64,000 nt of DNA from contig CAVUDO010000006.1 in NCBI GenBank assembly GCA_963740255.1, forward strand, positions 186,001 to 250,000, in the 5' to 3' direction. Shown here piece by piece: positions 9,817 to 17,429 of this stretch. Position 1 is the first letter of the stretch. Every line of letters starts with the position of its first letter. The notes beneath the pieces are model-generated. The model had not been told where the DNA came from. It ran no database searches and was given only the letters and a program-made list of their open reading frames with translations. Position numbers and translations under genes: made by a program. The DNA comes from CAVUDO01 sp963740255. GTDB lineage: Bacteria; Actinomycetota; Actinomycetes; Mycobacteriales; Cryptosporangiaceae.

Positions 9817-10245
9817 TCAGCTCTGGATGTAGCCGACCAGGTGTTCGCGTTCGGTTTCGAGTTCGGAGATCGTCACCTTGACGACGTCGCCGATGCTCAC
9901 CAGGCCCTTCAGCCGGCCGTCGCGGACGACGGGCACGTGCCGGATGCGGTGGTCGATCATGACCGCCCGCAACTCGTCCACGTGCTGGTCGGGCGTACAG
10001 GTGCGCACCTCGGCCGTCATGATCGACGAGACCGGCGAGTCGAGCAGGTCGTCGCCGTTGCGGTGCAGCTGCCGCACGACGTCGCGCTCGGACACGATGC
10101 CCACGATGGTGTGGCCGTCCTCGGACACCACCAGCGCGCCGAAGTTGTGCTCGGCGAGCGAGGCGAGCAGCTCCCGCACGGTCGATCCGGGCGCGATGGT
10201 GACCACGTCGCTGCCCTTGCTCCGCAGGATGTCACTGATCCGCAT
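9817..10245 (-). CDS. tandem CBS-domain protein
   Basis: Stand-alone protein of 142 residues made of two CBS domains: residues 1-68 (RISDILRSKGSDVVTIAPGSTVRELLASLAEHNFGALVVS to VGIVSERDVVR) and 76-135 (PVSSIMTAEVRTCTPDQHVDELRAVMIDHRIRHVPVV to LVSIGDVVK). Such proteins bind adenine nucleotides and sense energy state. The ATG at 10245 has a GAGGAGG ribosome-binding site 8 nt upstream. No partner gene is adjacent; the 1 kb upstream is non-coding. Confidence 0.88.
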   Translation of the reverse strand: MRISDILRSKGSDVVTIAPGSTVRELLASLAEHNFGALVVSEDGHTIVGIVSERDVVRQLHRNGDDLLDSPVSSIMTAEVRTCTPDQHVDELRAVMIDHRIRHVPVVRDGRLKGLVSIGDVVKVTISELETEREHLVGYIQS

Positions 10246-10419
10246 GGCGCAGCCTCCTCGCAGCGATGGCGGCTGGCGCGCCACGGCGTTCTCCTCGTCC
10301 ACGGTATGCGCCGGGCGCCGTTCGCGGAAGACGTGAGGTTCCTCCCGTTCCGCCCGGAGGCGCGGGCGGGGAGCGGCGGGGCCACCGGCGCACTCTCGGA
10401 CGGCATCAGCACAGGCGAC

Positions 10420-10447
10420 AGGGGTGGTGCGGCGACGCACCACCCCT
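10420..10447. repeat. perfect hairpin, 12-bp stem
   Basis: AGGGGTGGTGCG (10420-10431) pairs perfectly with 10436-10447 across a GCGA tetraloop. It is the first of five inverted repeats within 240 bp. Confidence 0.6.
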
Positions 10448-10461
10448 GCCTGCGAGCAGCC

Positions 10462-10514
10462 CGGCCCGGACGGCACCGGGCGTGGCCTTCGAAAAGACCA
10501 CACCGTCCGGGCCG
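10462..10514. repeat. two-part inverted repeat
   Basis: CGGCCCGGACGG (10462-10473) pairs with CCGTCCGGGCCG (10503-10514), with an inner GTGG/CCAC pair (10482-10485/10498-10501). It immediately follows the 10420 hairpin. Confidence 0.55.
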
Positions 10515-10533
10515 AGTGCGCGGTCCACGACCG

Positions 10534-10549
10534 GCGAACAATTGTTCGC
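10534..10549. promoter_or_regulatory. 16-bp perfect palindrome, possible operator
   Basis: GCGAACAATTGTTCGC reads the same on both strands and contains an AATT core, unusual in this GC-rich context. Its form suits a dimeric repressor; no regulator gene is adjacent. Confidence 0.4.
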
Positions 10550-10577
10550 GGACCCCACGACTCTCAATTCTTGGTTT

Positions 10578-10628
10578 GCGACAACGGCGGAACGAATTGC
10601 GGTGGTGAACACGTCCCGCCGTTGTCGC
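10578..10628. repeat. 13-bp inverted repeat with 25-nt spacer
   Basis: GCGACAACGGCGG (10578-10590) is perfectly complementary to 10616-10628. A further 10-bp palindrome GCGAATTCGC lies at 10649-10658. Confidence 0.55.
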
Positions 10629-11226
10629 ACGGGCGAATCGGGGGATCTGCGAATTCGCGGGGAATTCGACTGTCCGGCCCGCTTCGGCCGTTGTCCTCGG
10701 TGGTGCTAGGCGAGCGCGGGGCTCGCCGGACGCCCCCACAGCCCCGCCGAACGCGGACCACGTCCGGGCCGTCGACGGTCTGTGGAGCGGGCGCCGAGAT
10801 ATCCGGTTGTCGTGCGTGGAGCAGCGAAAAGCGGCAGCTCAGCGGTCAGCGAACTCGAGCTGGGCCGGTCGACCCGGCCGGCTCCGGTGCTCGCGGCAGG
10901 CGTTCGGGCGTCGTGGCCCGCGCAGTGCAGCGCGTGCGCACGGTGGCGACTCGCCCGGCCGGCCGGCACCGCCACCATCACGTGGGCCCGCGGGCCGCTC
11001 TCCTGGGAGGAAACCCGTGCGGGGCTGAGTCGAGAACCACCGGCACATCCGAATCGCGTTGTCAGCACGTTCTAGTCAACGACCCCCACAAAGGGAGGTG
11101 ACGGCCGTGTGGGTGAGAAATCCGCTGAATTCCGACTAACATCGACAACTTACTGATAGTGACAGTCCACTGTAGATCAGCGAACGAAGCACGGCTTTAT
11201 GGCGATCACTCAGAGTAAATTAGACC

Positions 11227-11806
11227 CTACCGATGGTCAGAAGAGCGCAGGGCGGCCGACCGCAGGTCCAGCAGCATCGAGTCGTACACCGGCGCGTCGG
11301 GGAACGGCTGGTTGTGGCCGATCAGGCGCCAGCCCCAGGGCCTCGTACGCGCACCGGGCGGGGGCGTTCGTCGGCTCGACCAGCAGGGTGGCCCTTTCCT
11401 CCGACCGGCCGGCGAGCAGGTCGTCGTGCAGCCGGCGGGCGATCCCGTGGCGGCGCCACCCGGCCAACACCATGATCTCGTTCAACCCGAACGTGCGGCG
11501 GCCGGTCTCGTCGGTCAATCCCGGCTCGCCCGGCTCGCGCATCCCGTCCCACCACCGGGTGTCGGCCGCGAGCGGCATGCCGTAGGCGTAGCCCACCAGG
11601 TTGTCGCCCACGTGCCCGGTCACCAGCGCGTAGCCCGGTCGGGACGAGTGGGCCCGGAACCGCTCGGCGAACCGTTCGACGCTGAAGAACGGATTGTCCA
11701 GCCGGTCGGCGTACACCTCGGCGTACACGGCGAACAGCTCGTCGGCGATCGTCCGGGCGCCCGCGCTGTCATGCCGGGTGATTCTGAGGGTGGCTGCGTC
11801 GGTCAT
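11227..11806 (-). pseudogene. GNAT acetyltransferase with a C-terminal frameshift
   Basis: N-acetyltransferase of the GNAT superfamily. From ATG 11806 (GGGAAG upstream) the frame reads through the acetyl-CoA motif RRHGIARRLHDDLL and VEPTNAPARCAYEALG. It then loses sense near 11331-11340, where one extra base lies in a run of G/C. In the next frame the expected ending follows: GWRLIGHNQPFPDAPVYDSM to a stop at 11227, giving a restored length of 192 residues. Read straight, the protein ends at 11237 with an unrelated tail. Substrate unknown. This may be a pseudogene or a sequencing indel. Confidence 0.65.
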
Positions 11807-11954
11807 GGGGCTTCCCTTCTGCCACACGGACGGGCCCTGGCGATGCCGGCGGCCCGGTCGCGAGCGCGCAAAGCACCACGGGCGGTCGCGCGTCGGGTGC
11901 GTTGAGTGGCATGCGGCGGCGGGGCGGACCAGGAAGCGGCGTGTGCGCCCCTGG

Positions 11955-13445
11955 TCACGCCACCACGGTCGCGTCGAACCGGGTACCGAAGGCCCGGACA
12001 GCGGACGAGGTGCTGGCCCGGACCAGCCGGCGGCGGAAGTCCCGCAGCTCGTTGACCGTCCGGGTGCTGGTCACCTCGTTGGCCACCAGCACCAGCGCCT
12101 CCTCGCCGAGCTCCACCGCGCGCGCGAGGTCACGGCGTTCGAGGTTGGCCATCGCCAGCCGCACGGTGTAGATCGAGCGGTTGCGGACGAATCCCTCCCG
12201 GTGCTGCTGGCAGGCGGCCTCGAGCAGCTTGACGGCCCGGTGCGGCCGCTTGACGTCGAGTTCGCAGGTGCCCTCGTTGCCGGTCAACTCGGCCTCGTCG
12301 AAGAAGTCGATCCAGACCGGGCTGTCCTCGGCGGCGGTGCGCTTCCCGAACGCCGTCCAGGCCCGGGCCATCGCCTTGTCGGACTCCTTCGCGTCGCCGA
12401 GCCGGGCGTAGGCCCGGGCCTCGCGCATGGCGAGCAGGGCGTCCATGGTCGGCGTGGCCCAGCTCTTGGCGGCGCGCTGGGCGGCCTGGGCCAGGTTCAG
12501 CCCCTCCCGCGGGCGGTTGACCGCGACCGCCTGCATGCTCATGTTGGCCAGGACGTGTACCTCGAGCTGGTTGTTGTCGGCCATCCGGGCGGCGGCGAGC
12601 GCCTCGGTGTAGCAGTAGCGGGCCTGGTCCTGGCGGCCGGCGTCGAAGGCCAGCCAGCCGGCACAGATGCCCAGCTCGCCGGCGGCGACCTGGAGGCGGT
12701 TGCCCACCTTGTAGGTGTAGAGGCCGTTGTTGAGCAGGCGGTGGGCGCGGCGGAGCTGGGCCGCGGCCTGGTCGCAGAGCGTGTCGCCGCCGTAGCGGTA
12801 GTCGAGGTTGTACAGGTGCTTGGGGGCTTCCTCGAGCTGCGCGGCATGAGCGTCGCCGACACGGCCGAGATCCTCGGCGGCGAGGGGGTTCCCCTCCTCG
12901 TCGCCGACCAGTGTGAAGCCGACCAGAGCCGCAGCCCCCGTCAGGTTCTTCAAGACGTCCCTGCGCCTCATCTGTTCACCTACCTCCTGCCCCCCGTGAG
13001 CAGGGACGGTAGCTGCCAGGTCAGCCTCTCCGAATGCGTCGAGGTATTGGCCGGCGCCGACCGGATCCACCAGGTATGGGGGGATTCGCAGACCCTGCAC
13101 GAAACGCAGGACGGTGTCGAGCTTCACCTCGCACAGCTTGCGCTCGATCCGGGAGATGTGGGCCTGGGAGAAACCGACCAGCTCGGCCACCATGTGCTGG
13201 CGGCGGATCGGCGTCCGGGCGCGGTAGAGCCTGGACACGGTGCCGAGGTCATGGGCGGCCAGCGCCTGCCGCATCTCCGGTTCCTGCCAGAAATCCAGTG
13301 GTAGCAACGGCGCCAGCAGCTCGACGATGTGGGAGCTGCGCTGGCAGGGGTCGCAGACGGGCTCGACGTTCCCACGTCTGAGCCGCCCACCGCAGTGGGT
13401 GCACAATCGGATGCCGGTCGAAGCGACCGACGTGTCTCGGGCCAT
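11955..13445 (-). CDS. XRE-family regulator with zinc ribbon and TPR-like region
   Basis: Protein of 496 residues. Residues 14-36 hold two CxxC pairs (CTHCGG, CDPCQR), a small zinc ribbon. Residues 70-125 form an XRE helix-turn-helix (RQHMVAELVGFSQAHISRIERKLCEVKLDTVLRFVQGL). From residue 160 (RRRDVLKN) onward the protein is helical and alanine-rich, with several TPR-like pairs (DQARYCYTEALAAARM). This layout is common in actinomycetes, where such regulators respond to peptides or small ligands. It is divergent from two small coupled genes, which makes that pair its likely target. Confidence 0.85.
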   Translation of the reverse strand: MARDTSVASTGIRLCTHCGGRLRRGNVEPVCDPCQRSSHIVELLAPLLPLDFWQEPEMRQALAAHDLGTVSRLYRARTPIRRQHMVAELVGFSQAHISRIERKLCEVKLDTVLRFVQGLRIPPYLVDPVGAGQYLDAFGEADLAATVPAHGGQEVGEQMRRRDVLKNLTGAAALVGFTLVGDEEGNPLAAEDLGRVGDAHAAQLEEAPKHLYNLDYRYGGDTLCDQAAAQLRRAHRLLNNGLYTYKVGNRLQVAAGELGICAGWLAFDAGRQDQARYCYTEALAAARMADNNQLEVHVLANMSMQAVAVNRPREGLNLAQAAQRAAKSWATPTMDALLAMREARAYARLGDAKESDKAMARAWTAFGKRTAAEDSPVWIDFFDEAELTGNEGTCELDVKRPHRAVKLLEAACQQHREGFVRNRSIYTVRLAMANLERRDLARAVELGEEALVLVANEVTSTRTVNELRDFRRRLVRASTSSAVRAFGTRFDATVVA

Positions 13446-13554
13446 CGTTGTGCACCTGCCCCCGCCGCAAGGGTGGACACTTGGGGAACTCCCGGTGAGG
13501 CGATGCTATCCGCCGCTGGAGGTCGCGCAAGCCCTCTTCCTACCTGAGTCCGAT

Positions 13555-13568
13555 ATACCCGCAGGTAT
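13555..13568. promoter_or_regulatory. small inverted repeat in the divergent XRE promoter region
   Basis: ATACC-CGCA-GGTAT lies in the 219-bp region between the XRE gene (13445, minus) and the small gene at 13665 (plus). Its position suits an autoregulatory operator, but the arms are short. Confidence 0.25.
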
Positions 13569-13664
13569 CAGGAACACTCCGACACGTGTTGGCGGATCGT
13601 GGCGACCCGGTCACTCTCAGATGCGTCAGCAGCATTCGAGCTTGGTTCCTGAGGGGGAGCAGCG

Positions 13665-13853
13665 ATGCCACCACCGAGTACCGGCGGGCGAAAATCAGAC
13701 CCGTCGGGCCACAGACCCGAGACCCACGACGGCCCGGCCCCCGCCGCCGCCACCCCGAATCTGGCGGTGGAGCTTGGCGCCCGCACCGCCGGACGCACGC
13801 GACGTGTCGGCCCCCGCAGCGGTGCCCTCATGAGGGGACGGTGCCGCCCGTGA
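13665..13853 (+). CDS. small basic hypothetical protein
   Basis: Frame of 62 residues, rich in Pro, Gly and Arg, with no recognised domain. It is listed because GGGGGAG lies 6 nt before its ATG and because its TGA overlaps a GTG start of the next gene (GTGA at 13850-13853), the usual coupling pattern. Composition is weakly protein-like, so it may only be a leader that couples translation of the next gene. Confidence 0.4.
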   Translation: MPPPSTGGRKSDPSGHRPETHDGPAPAAATPNLAVELGARTAGRTRRVGPRSGALMRGRCRP

Positions 13854-14125
13854 ACACCTGGATCAAACTCCGAGAGATCCGCGAACGGGTCCGCTCCGCC
13901 GACGATCTCGACCTTCTCGAGCACGCCCCCCTCGACCTCTACGACCTGATGCGTGGCATCGAGACGGTCCTCGCGATGCACGACGGGCACCAGCGTGCCG
14001 ACGACCCGGAGCGGCGGTTCTACTGCTCGGGTTGCCCGGAGACCGCGCGTGGCCCGGTCGCGTGGCCGTGCCGGACCCGGGTGGCGCTGGAGAACGCGCT
14101 GGCCGGCGACGCCGTCTACGCCTGA
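13850..14125 (+). CDS. small hypothetical protein with Cys pair
   Basis: Protein of 91 residues beginning VNTWIKLREIRERVRSADDLDLLEHAPLD; helical and acidic in the first half. The second half contains RRFYCSGCPETARGPVAWPCRTRVALENAL, with a CxxC and a third Cys that could bind metal. An in-frame GTG at 13841 is an alternative start. I recognise no family. It lies divergent to the XRE/TPR regulator, a pairing seen repeatedly in actinomycete genomes. Confidence 0.65.
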   Translation: MNTWIKLREIRERVRSADDLDLLEHAPLDLYDLMRGIETVLAMHDGHQRADDPERRFYCSGCPETARGPVAWPCRTRVALENALAGDAVYA

Positions 14126-14310
14126 CCGGTCCCGGCCACCCCACAGGCCGGAACCGAGCACCACCGCACGATCAGCACCACCACGACGTTCCGCCTGAGT
14201 CCTCACGTGCCCCCGGGAGGATCTTGGCGGACGGTGGGCGTCCGATGGACTGACAGTCTCATCGCGGACGCTCCGGCCGGCCGGCGGGCCGGGAGTGGCA
14301 GGCTCGAGGC

Positions 14311-15546
14311 GTGAGCACCCCCGAGCAGCCCCCGACCCCGCCGGCCGGCATCATGTCCGGCCCAGGAACCACGTCTGACCAGGGCTTCGACCCGCACGGC
14401 CCGGTGCCGCGGACGGTCGACTGGTCGGCCGGTCCCGGCCATCCCGCGGTGGTGCTGGTCGACCAGACCGTGCTGCCGGCCACCGAACGACTGCTCCGCC
14501 TCACCACCGTGGCCCAGGTCGTCGACGCGATCCGTCGGCTCGCCGTCCGCGGCGCACCCGCGATCGGCGTGGCCGGGGCGTTCGGCGTCGCGCTGGCCGC
14601 CTTCGCCGCGCGCGCCGCGGGGGACGGCGCGCGCGGCGGGAGCACCCGCGGCGCCGGAACGGGCGGGGACGGCACAAGCGGCGGCGGCACGGGCGGGGAC
14701 GGCACAAGCGGCGGCGGCACGGGTGGGGATGTGGGTGCCGCGGTCGCGGCGCTGCGGTCCGCCCGTCCCACCGCGGTGAACCTGGCCCGAGCCGTCGACC
14801 GGGTCGCGGCCCGCCTCCCCGAGGGCCCGGCCGCCGTGCTCGCCGAGGCCTGCGCCGTGCGGGACGAGGAGATCGCCAGCAGCGCGGCGATGGCCGCCCG
14901 CGGCATGGAGGTCGTCGGGGAACTCTGCGGGCGTGCGCCGAGGCTGCTGACCCACTGCAACAGCGGTGCGCTGGCCGCGGTCGAGGGCGGCACCGCGCTC
15001 GGCGTGATCCTCGCCCTGCACGCCGCCGGCCGGCTCGGCGGCGTGGTGGCGTGCGAGACCCGGCCGCTGCTGCAGGGCGCCCGCCTCACCGCGTGGGAAC
15101 TCGCCCGCGCCGGCGTGCCGTTCCGGCTGGCCACCGACGGCGCCGGCCCGTTCCTGATCGCCCGGGGCGAGGTGGACGCCGTCGTCCTGGGAGCCGACCG
15201 GATCTGCGCCAACGGGGACGTGGTGAACAAGATCGGCACCTACGCCCACGCCCTCGGTGCCGCCCGCGCCGGTGTCCCGTTCCTGGTGGTGGCGCCGGAG
15301 TCGACTGTCGACCTCGCCACCCCGGACGGCAGCGCGGTCGTCGTCGAGGACCGCGGCCCGGGCGAGGTCACCGGCTACGCGGGGACGCCGGTCGCGCCGG
15401 CCGGCACGGCGGTCGCCAACCCGGCGTTCGACGTGACCCCGGCCGACCTGGTCACGGCCGTGATCACCGACCGGCGGGTGGTCTGGCTCTCTCGTGGTGG
15501 GACTTTCGGGGGGTCGCCTACTTTTCCGGTGGACGCCGGTCGATGA
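14311..15546 (+). CDS. mtnA: S-methyl-5-thioribose-1-phosphate isomerase
   Basis: Cytosolic enzyme of methionine salvage: converts methylthioribose-1-phosphate to methylthioribulose-1-phosphate. Family hallmarks are RGAPAIGVAGAFG (80-92), catalytic Cys216 in LTHCNSGALA, ACETRPLLQGARLTAWEL, and Asp296 in GADRICANGDVVNKIGT. The GTG start adds a 35-residue leader before the conserved TVDWSA. Residues 105-141 are an odd Gly/Thr/Ser/Asp insertion made of 10-residue repeats, placed where other MtnA proteins have a short loop. The last 20 residues (RGGTFGGSPTFPVDAGR) also exceed the usual end. No other salvage genes are adjacent. Confidence 0.92.
   Translation: MSTPEQPPTPPAGIMSGPGTTSDQGFDPHGPVPRTVDWSAGPGHPAVVLVDQTVLPATERLLRLTTVAQVVDAIRRLAVRGAPAIGVAGAFGVALAAFAARAAGDGARGGSTRGAGTGGDGTSGGGTGGDGTSGGGTGGDVGAAVAALRSARPTAVNLARAVDRVAARLPEGPAAVLAEACAVRDEEIASSAAMAARGMEVVGELCGRAPRLLTHCNSGALAAVEGGTALGVILALHAAGRLGGVVACETRPLLQGARLTAWELARAGVPFRLATDGAGPFLIARGEVDAVVLGADRICANGDVVNKIGTYAHALGAARAGVPFLVVAPESTVDLATPDGSAVVVEDRGPGEVTGYAGTPVAPAGTAVANPAFDVTPADLVTAVITDRRVVWLSRGGTFGGSPTFPVDAGR
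14659..14730 (+). repeat. 30-bp tandem repeat inside mtnA
   Basis: Two full copies and a partial third copy of a 30-bp unit encode T-G-G-D-G-T-S-G-G-G repeats (residues 117-140). The copies are nearly identical at DNA level, so the insertion is recent. It is in frame and keeps the gene open. Confidence 0.8.
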
Positions 15547-15650
15547 TCCGCGTGGGGTGGCCACCCGCCACCTCCGCCGCCGTCCCGCGTCGCCTCACCC
15601 GGCCGCCGCGGGCGTCGGTGCCAGGCATCGGGCAAGGAAGGCCGACCACC

Positions 15651-16712
15651 GTGGACCCCTGCGGCGTACGGCTGCTGACTCCGGAGGGGCAGCGGCGCGA
15701 CCACCCTGACTATCCCCTCGACGTCTGCCCGCGCGAACTCCGCACGATGTACGCCGAGATGATGCTGACCAGGCGGTTCGACACCGAAGCCACGGCGCTG
15801 CAACGGCAGGGCGAACTCGGGATGTGGATTCCCAGCCTGGGCCAGGAAGCCGCCCAGGTGGGCTCGGCCCGGGCGTTCCGGCCGGCGGACATGGTCTTCC
15901 CGTCCTACCGGGAGCACGCCGTGGCACTCGCCCGCGGCGTCACGCCGGCCGAGCTGCTGGCGGTGTTCCGCGGCGTCGCGCACTCGGGATGGGACCCGCT
16001 GGCCCGCCGGTTCGGCATGTACACGATCGTGCTCGGCGCCCAGACCCTGCACGCCGTGGGGTACGCGATGGGCGTCCAGCGCGACGGCGCCGACGAGGTC
16101 GTGGGCGTGTACTACGGCGACGGGGCATCGAGCCAGGGCGATGTCAGCGAGGCGCTGAACTGGGCCGCGGTGTTCGGGGCGCCGGTGGTGTTCTGCTGCC
16201 AGAACAACCAGTGGGCGATCTCGGTGCCGACCAGCCGCCAGTCCCGGGTGCCGCTGTACCGGCGGGCGGACGGCTTCGGCCTCCCGGGTGTCCGGGTGGA
16301 CGGCAACGACCCGCTGGCGGTGCTGGCGGTGACCCGGTGGGCCGTCGAGCGGGCCAGGGCCGGGGAGGGTCCGGCGCTGATCGAGTCGTTCACCTACCGG
16401 CTCGGCCCGCACACCACCTCCGACGACCCCGGCCGGTACCGCGACGACGCGGAGGTGGAGGCGTGGCGGGCCCTCGACCCGGTACTCCGCCTGCGGCGCC
16501 ACCTCGACGCCGACGGCATCGCCGACGCCGACTTCTACGCGGCGGTGGACGCCGACTGCGACGACCTCGCGGCCACCGTCCGGCAGTCCTGCCTCGACCT
16601 GCCGCTCCCCACCGGCGAGCAGCTCTTCGACCACGTCCACGCCGGCGCCCACCGCGAGATCGACGCCCAGCGCGAAGAGTTCACCGCCTACCACGCGTCC
16701 TTCGCGGACTGA
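15651..16712 (+). CDS. pyruvate/branched-chain 2-oxoacid dehydrogenase E1 alpha subunit
   Basis: Thiamine-diphosphate-dependent E1 alpha chain, 353 residues. The TPP motif is exact: GDG at 156-158, 26 residues, then NN at 185-186. The phosphorylation-loop-like stretch YRLGPHTTSDDPGRYRDD is also present. GTG 15651 is chosen because AAGGAAGG lies upstream and homologous proteins start just before VRLLTPEGQRRDHPDYPLD; an in-frame ATG at 15543 overlaps the mtnA stop (ATGA). The E1 beta and E2 genes that normally follow are absent, so the partner must be elsewhere or lost. Confidence 0.88.
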   Translation: MDPCGVRLLTPEGQRRDHPDYPLDVCPRELRTMYAEMMLTRRFDTEATALQRQGELGMWIPSLGQEAAQVGSARAFRPADMVFPSYREHAVALARGVTPAELLAVFRGVAHSGWDPLARRFGMYTIVLGAQTLHAVGYAMGVQRDGADEVVGVYYGDGASSQGDVSEALNWAAVFGAPVVFCCQNNQWAISVPTSRQSRVPLYRRADGFGLPGVRVDGNDPLAVLAVTRWAVERARAGEGPALIESFTYRLGPHTTSDDPGRYRDDAEVEAWRALDPVLRLRRHLDADGIADADFYAAVDADCDDLAATVRQSCLDLPLPTGEQLFDHVHAGAHREIDAQREEFTAYHASFAD

Positions 16713-17154
16713 GGATCCGACCGCGGTCCACCGGCGACCGGCGTCGCCGCCGGTTGCTGCCAGGCCTCGTAGGGCGGCGGCCCGTCGTCGACGCCGTCCA
16801 CCACCTCCTGGGCGGCGAGCGCCGGCCGGCACCACCCTCGGTGGCCACCCACGCGGTGACCGAGGTGGAGGACAGCCCGGTGGTCACCACCGCGAGGCCG
16901 AGCAGCGCCAGCGCGCCCCCGACGCTGGCGATGGTGAGGAGGTTCGACTCCTCCTGGAAGGGCGCCAACCGCTCCGCTGGCTCGAAGGCCGCGACGGACC
17001 AGACCTGCTCAGCGGAACGGAATCCGACCGCCGTGCCGGCGACGAGCACGACCATGCCCAGCGCGGCGGTGATCCGCCAGGCCCATGTTCGGGACGATGC
17101 TCGAGCTGACGAAGGCGCCGCAGTCTCGGTGTCCGCCTGTCGTCCGGCGCGCAT
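16688..17154 (-). pseudogene. two-TM membrane protein with a frameshift
   Basis: From ATG 17154 the frame encodes a polar N-terminus, a first membrane segment (ITAALGMVVLVAGTAVGF), an extracellular stretch, and a second segment (LLTIASVGGALALLGLAVVTTGL). After VATEGGAG, near 16825-16835, the straight frame turns into Arg-rich nonsense. The neighbouring frame continues sensibly as ALAAQEVVDGVDDGPPPYEAW with strong GC at third positions, to a stop at 16688. One base is therefore missing. Restored length is about 155 residues. Function unknown; it converges on the E1 alpha gene and overlaps its last 25 bp. Confidence 0.55.
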
Positions 17155-17429
17155 CCGGCGTCGTGGTACACGTTCAGGTGGGCGACTCTCCCACCCGGCC
17201 GGCAACGAGGCAGGCCCCCGACAACGGCAGACTCGGCCGCGGTCAGGGTGGCCCAGACGTGCGCGCGCGGGCCGGCTCGTCCGCTGGTGGTGCGCCGACC
17301 AGCCGATCGTGGTCATGCCGGGGGCTCGCGCCGCTGCATGCTCCGCATCATGCCTGCACGGCGCAACGTGGTCGACCCTCGGGGTGGATGGGCCGCGGCC
17401 GCGCGGGCCGCTATCCACGTCGACCGCGG

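Larger units (their letters stand above)
10246..11226. other. long non-coding stretch rich in inverted repeats
   Basis: About 980 bp with no convincing gene on either strand. Five inverted repeats cluster between 10420 and 10658, listed separately. The right end (11100-11220) is visibly AT-richer than the surroundings. It includes ACAGT-CC-ACTGT near 11162-11173 and a GGGAGGTGA ribosome-binding-site-like string before a 10-codon frame at 11107, which is too short to call. The open frames crossing this stretch lack any protein-like composition. Confidence 0.6.

Noticed and set aside
10424..11101. 225-codon frame through the inverted-repeat region
   Set aside because: No ribosome-binding site, no protein-like pattern, and it runs through perfect palindromes; treated as non-coding.
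11107..11139. 10-codon frame with a good ribosome-binding site (possible leader peptide)
   Set aside because: No amino-acid run and no downstream gene on that strand to attenuate.
11237..11330. Straight-frame C-terminus of the GNAT as native
   Set aside because: The alternative frame gives the conserved GNAT ending; the straight tail is Pro/Arg/Ala-rich.
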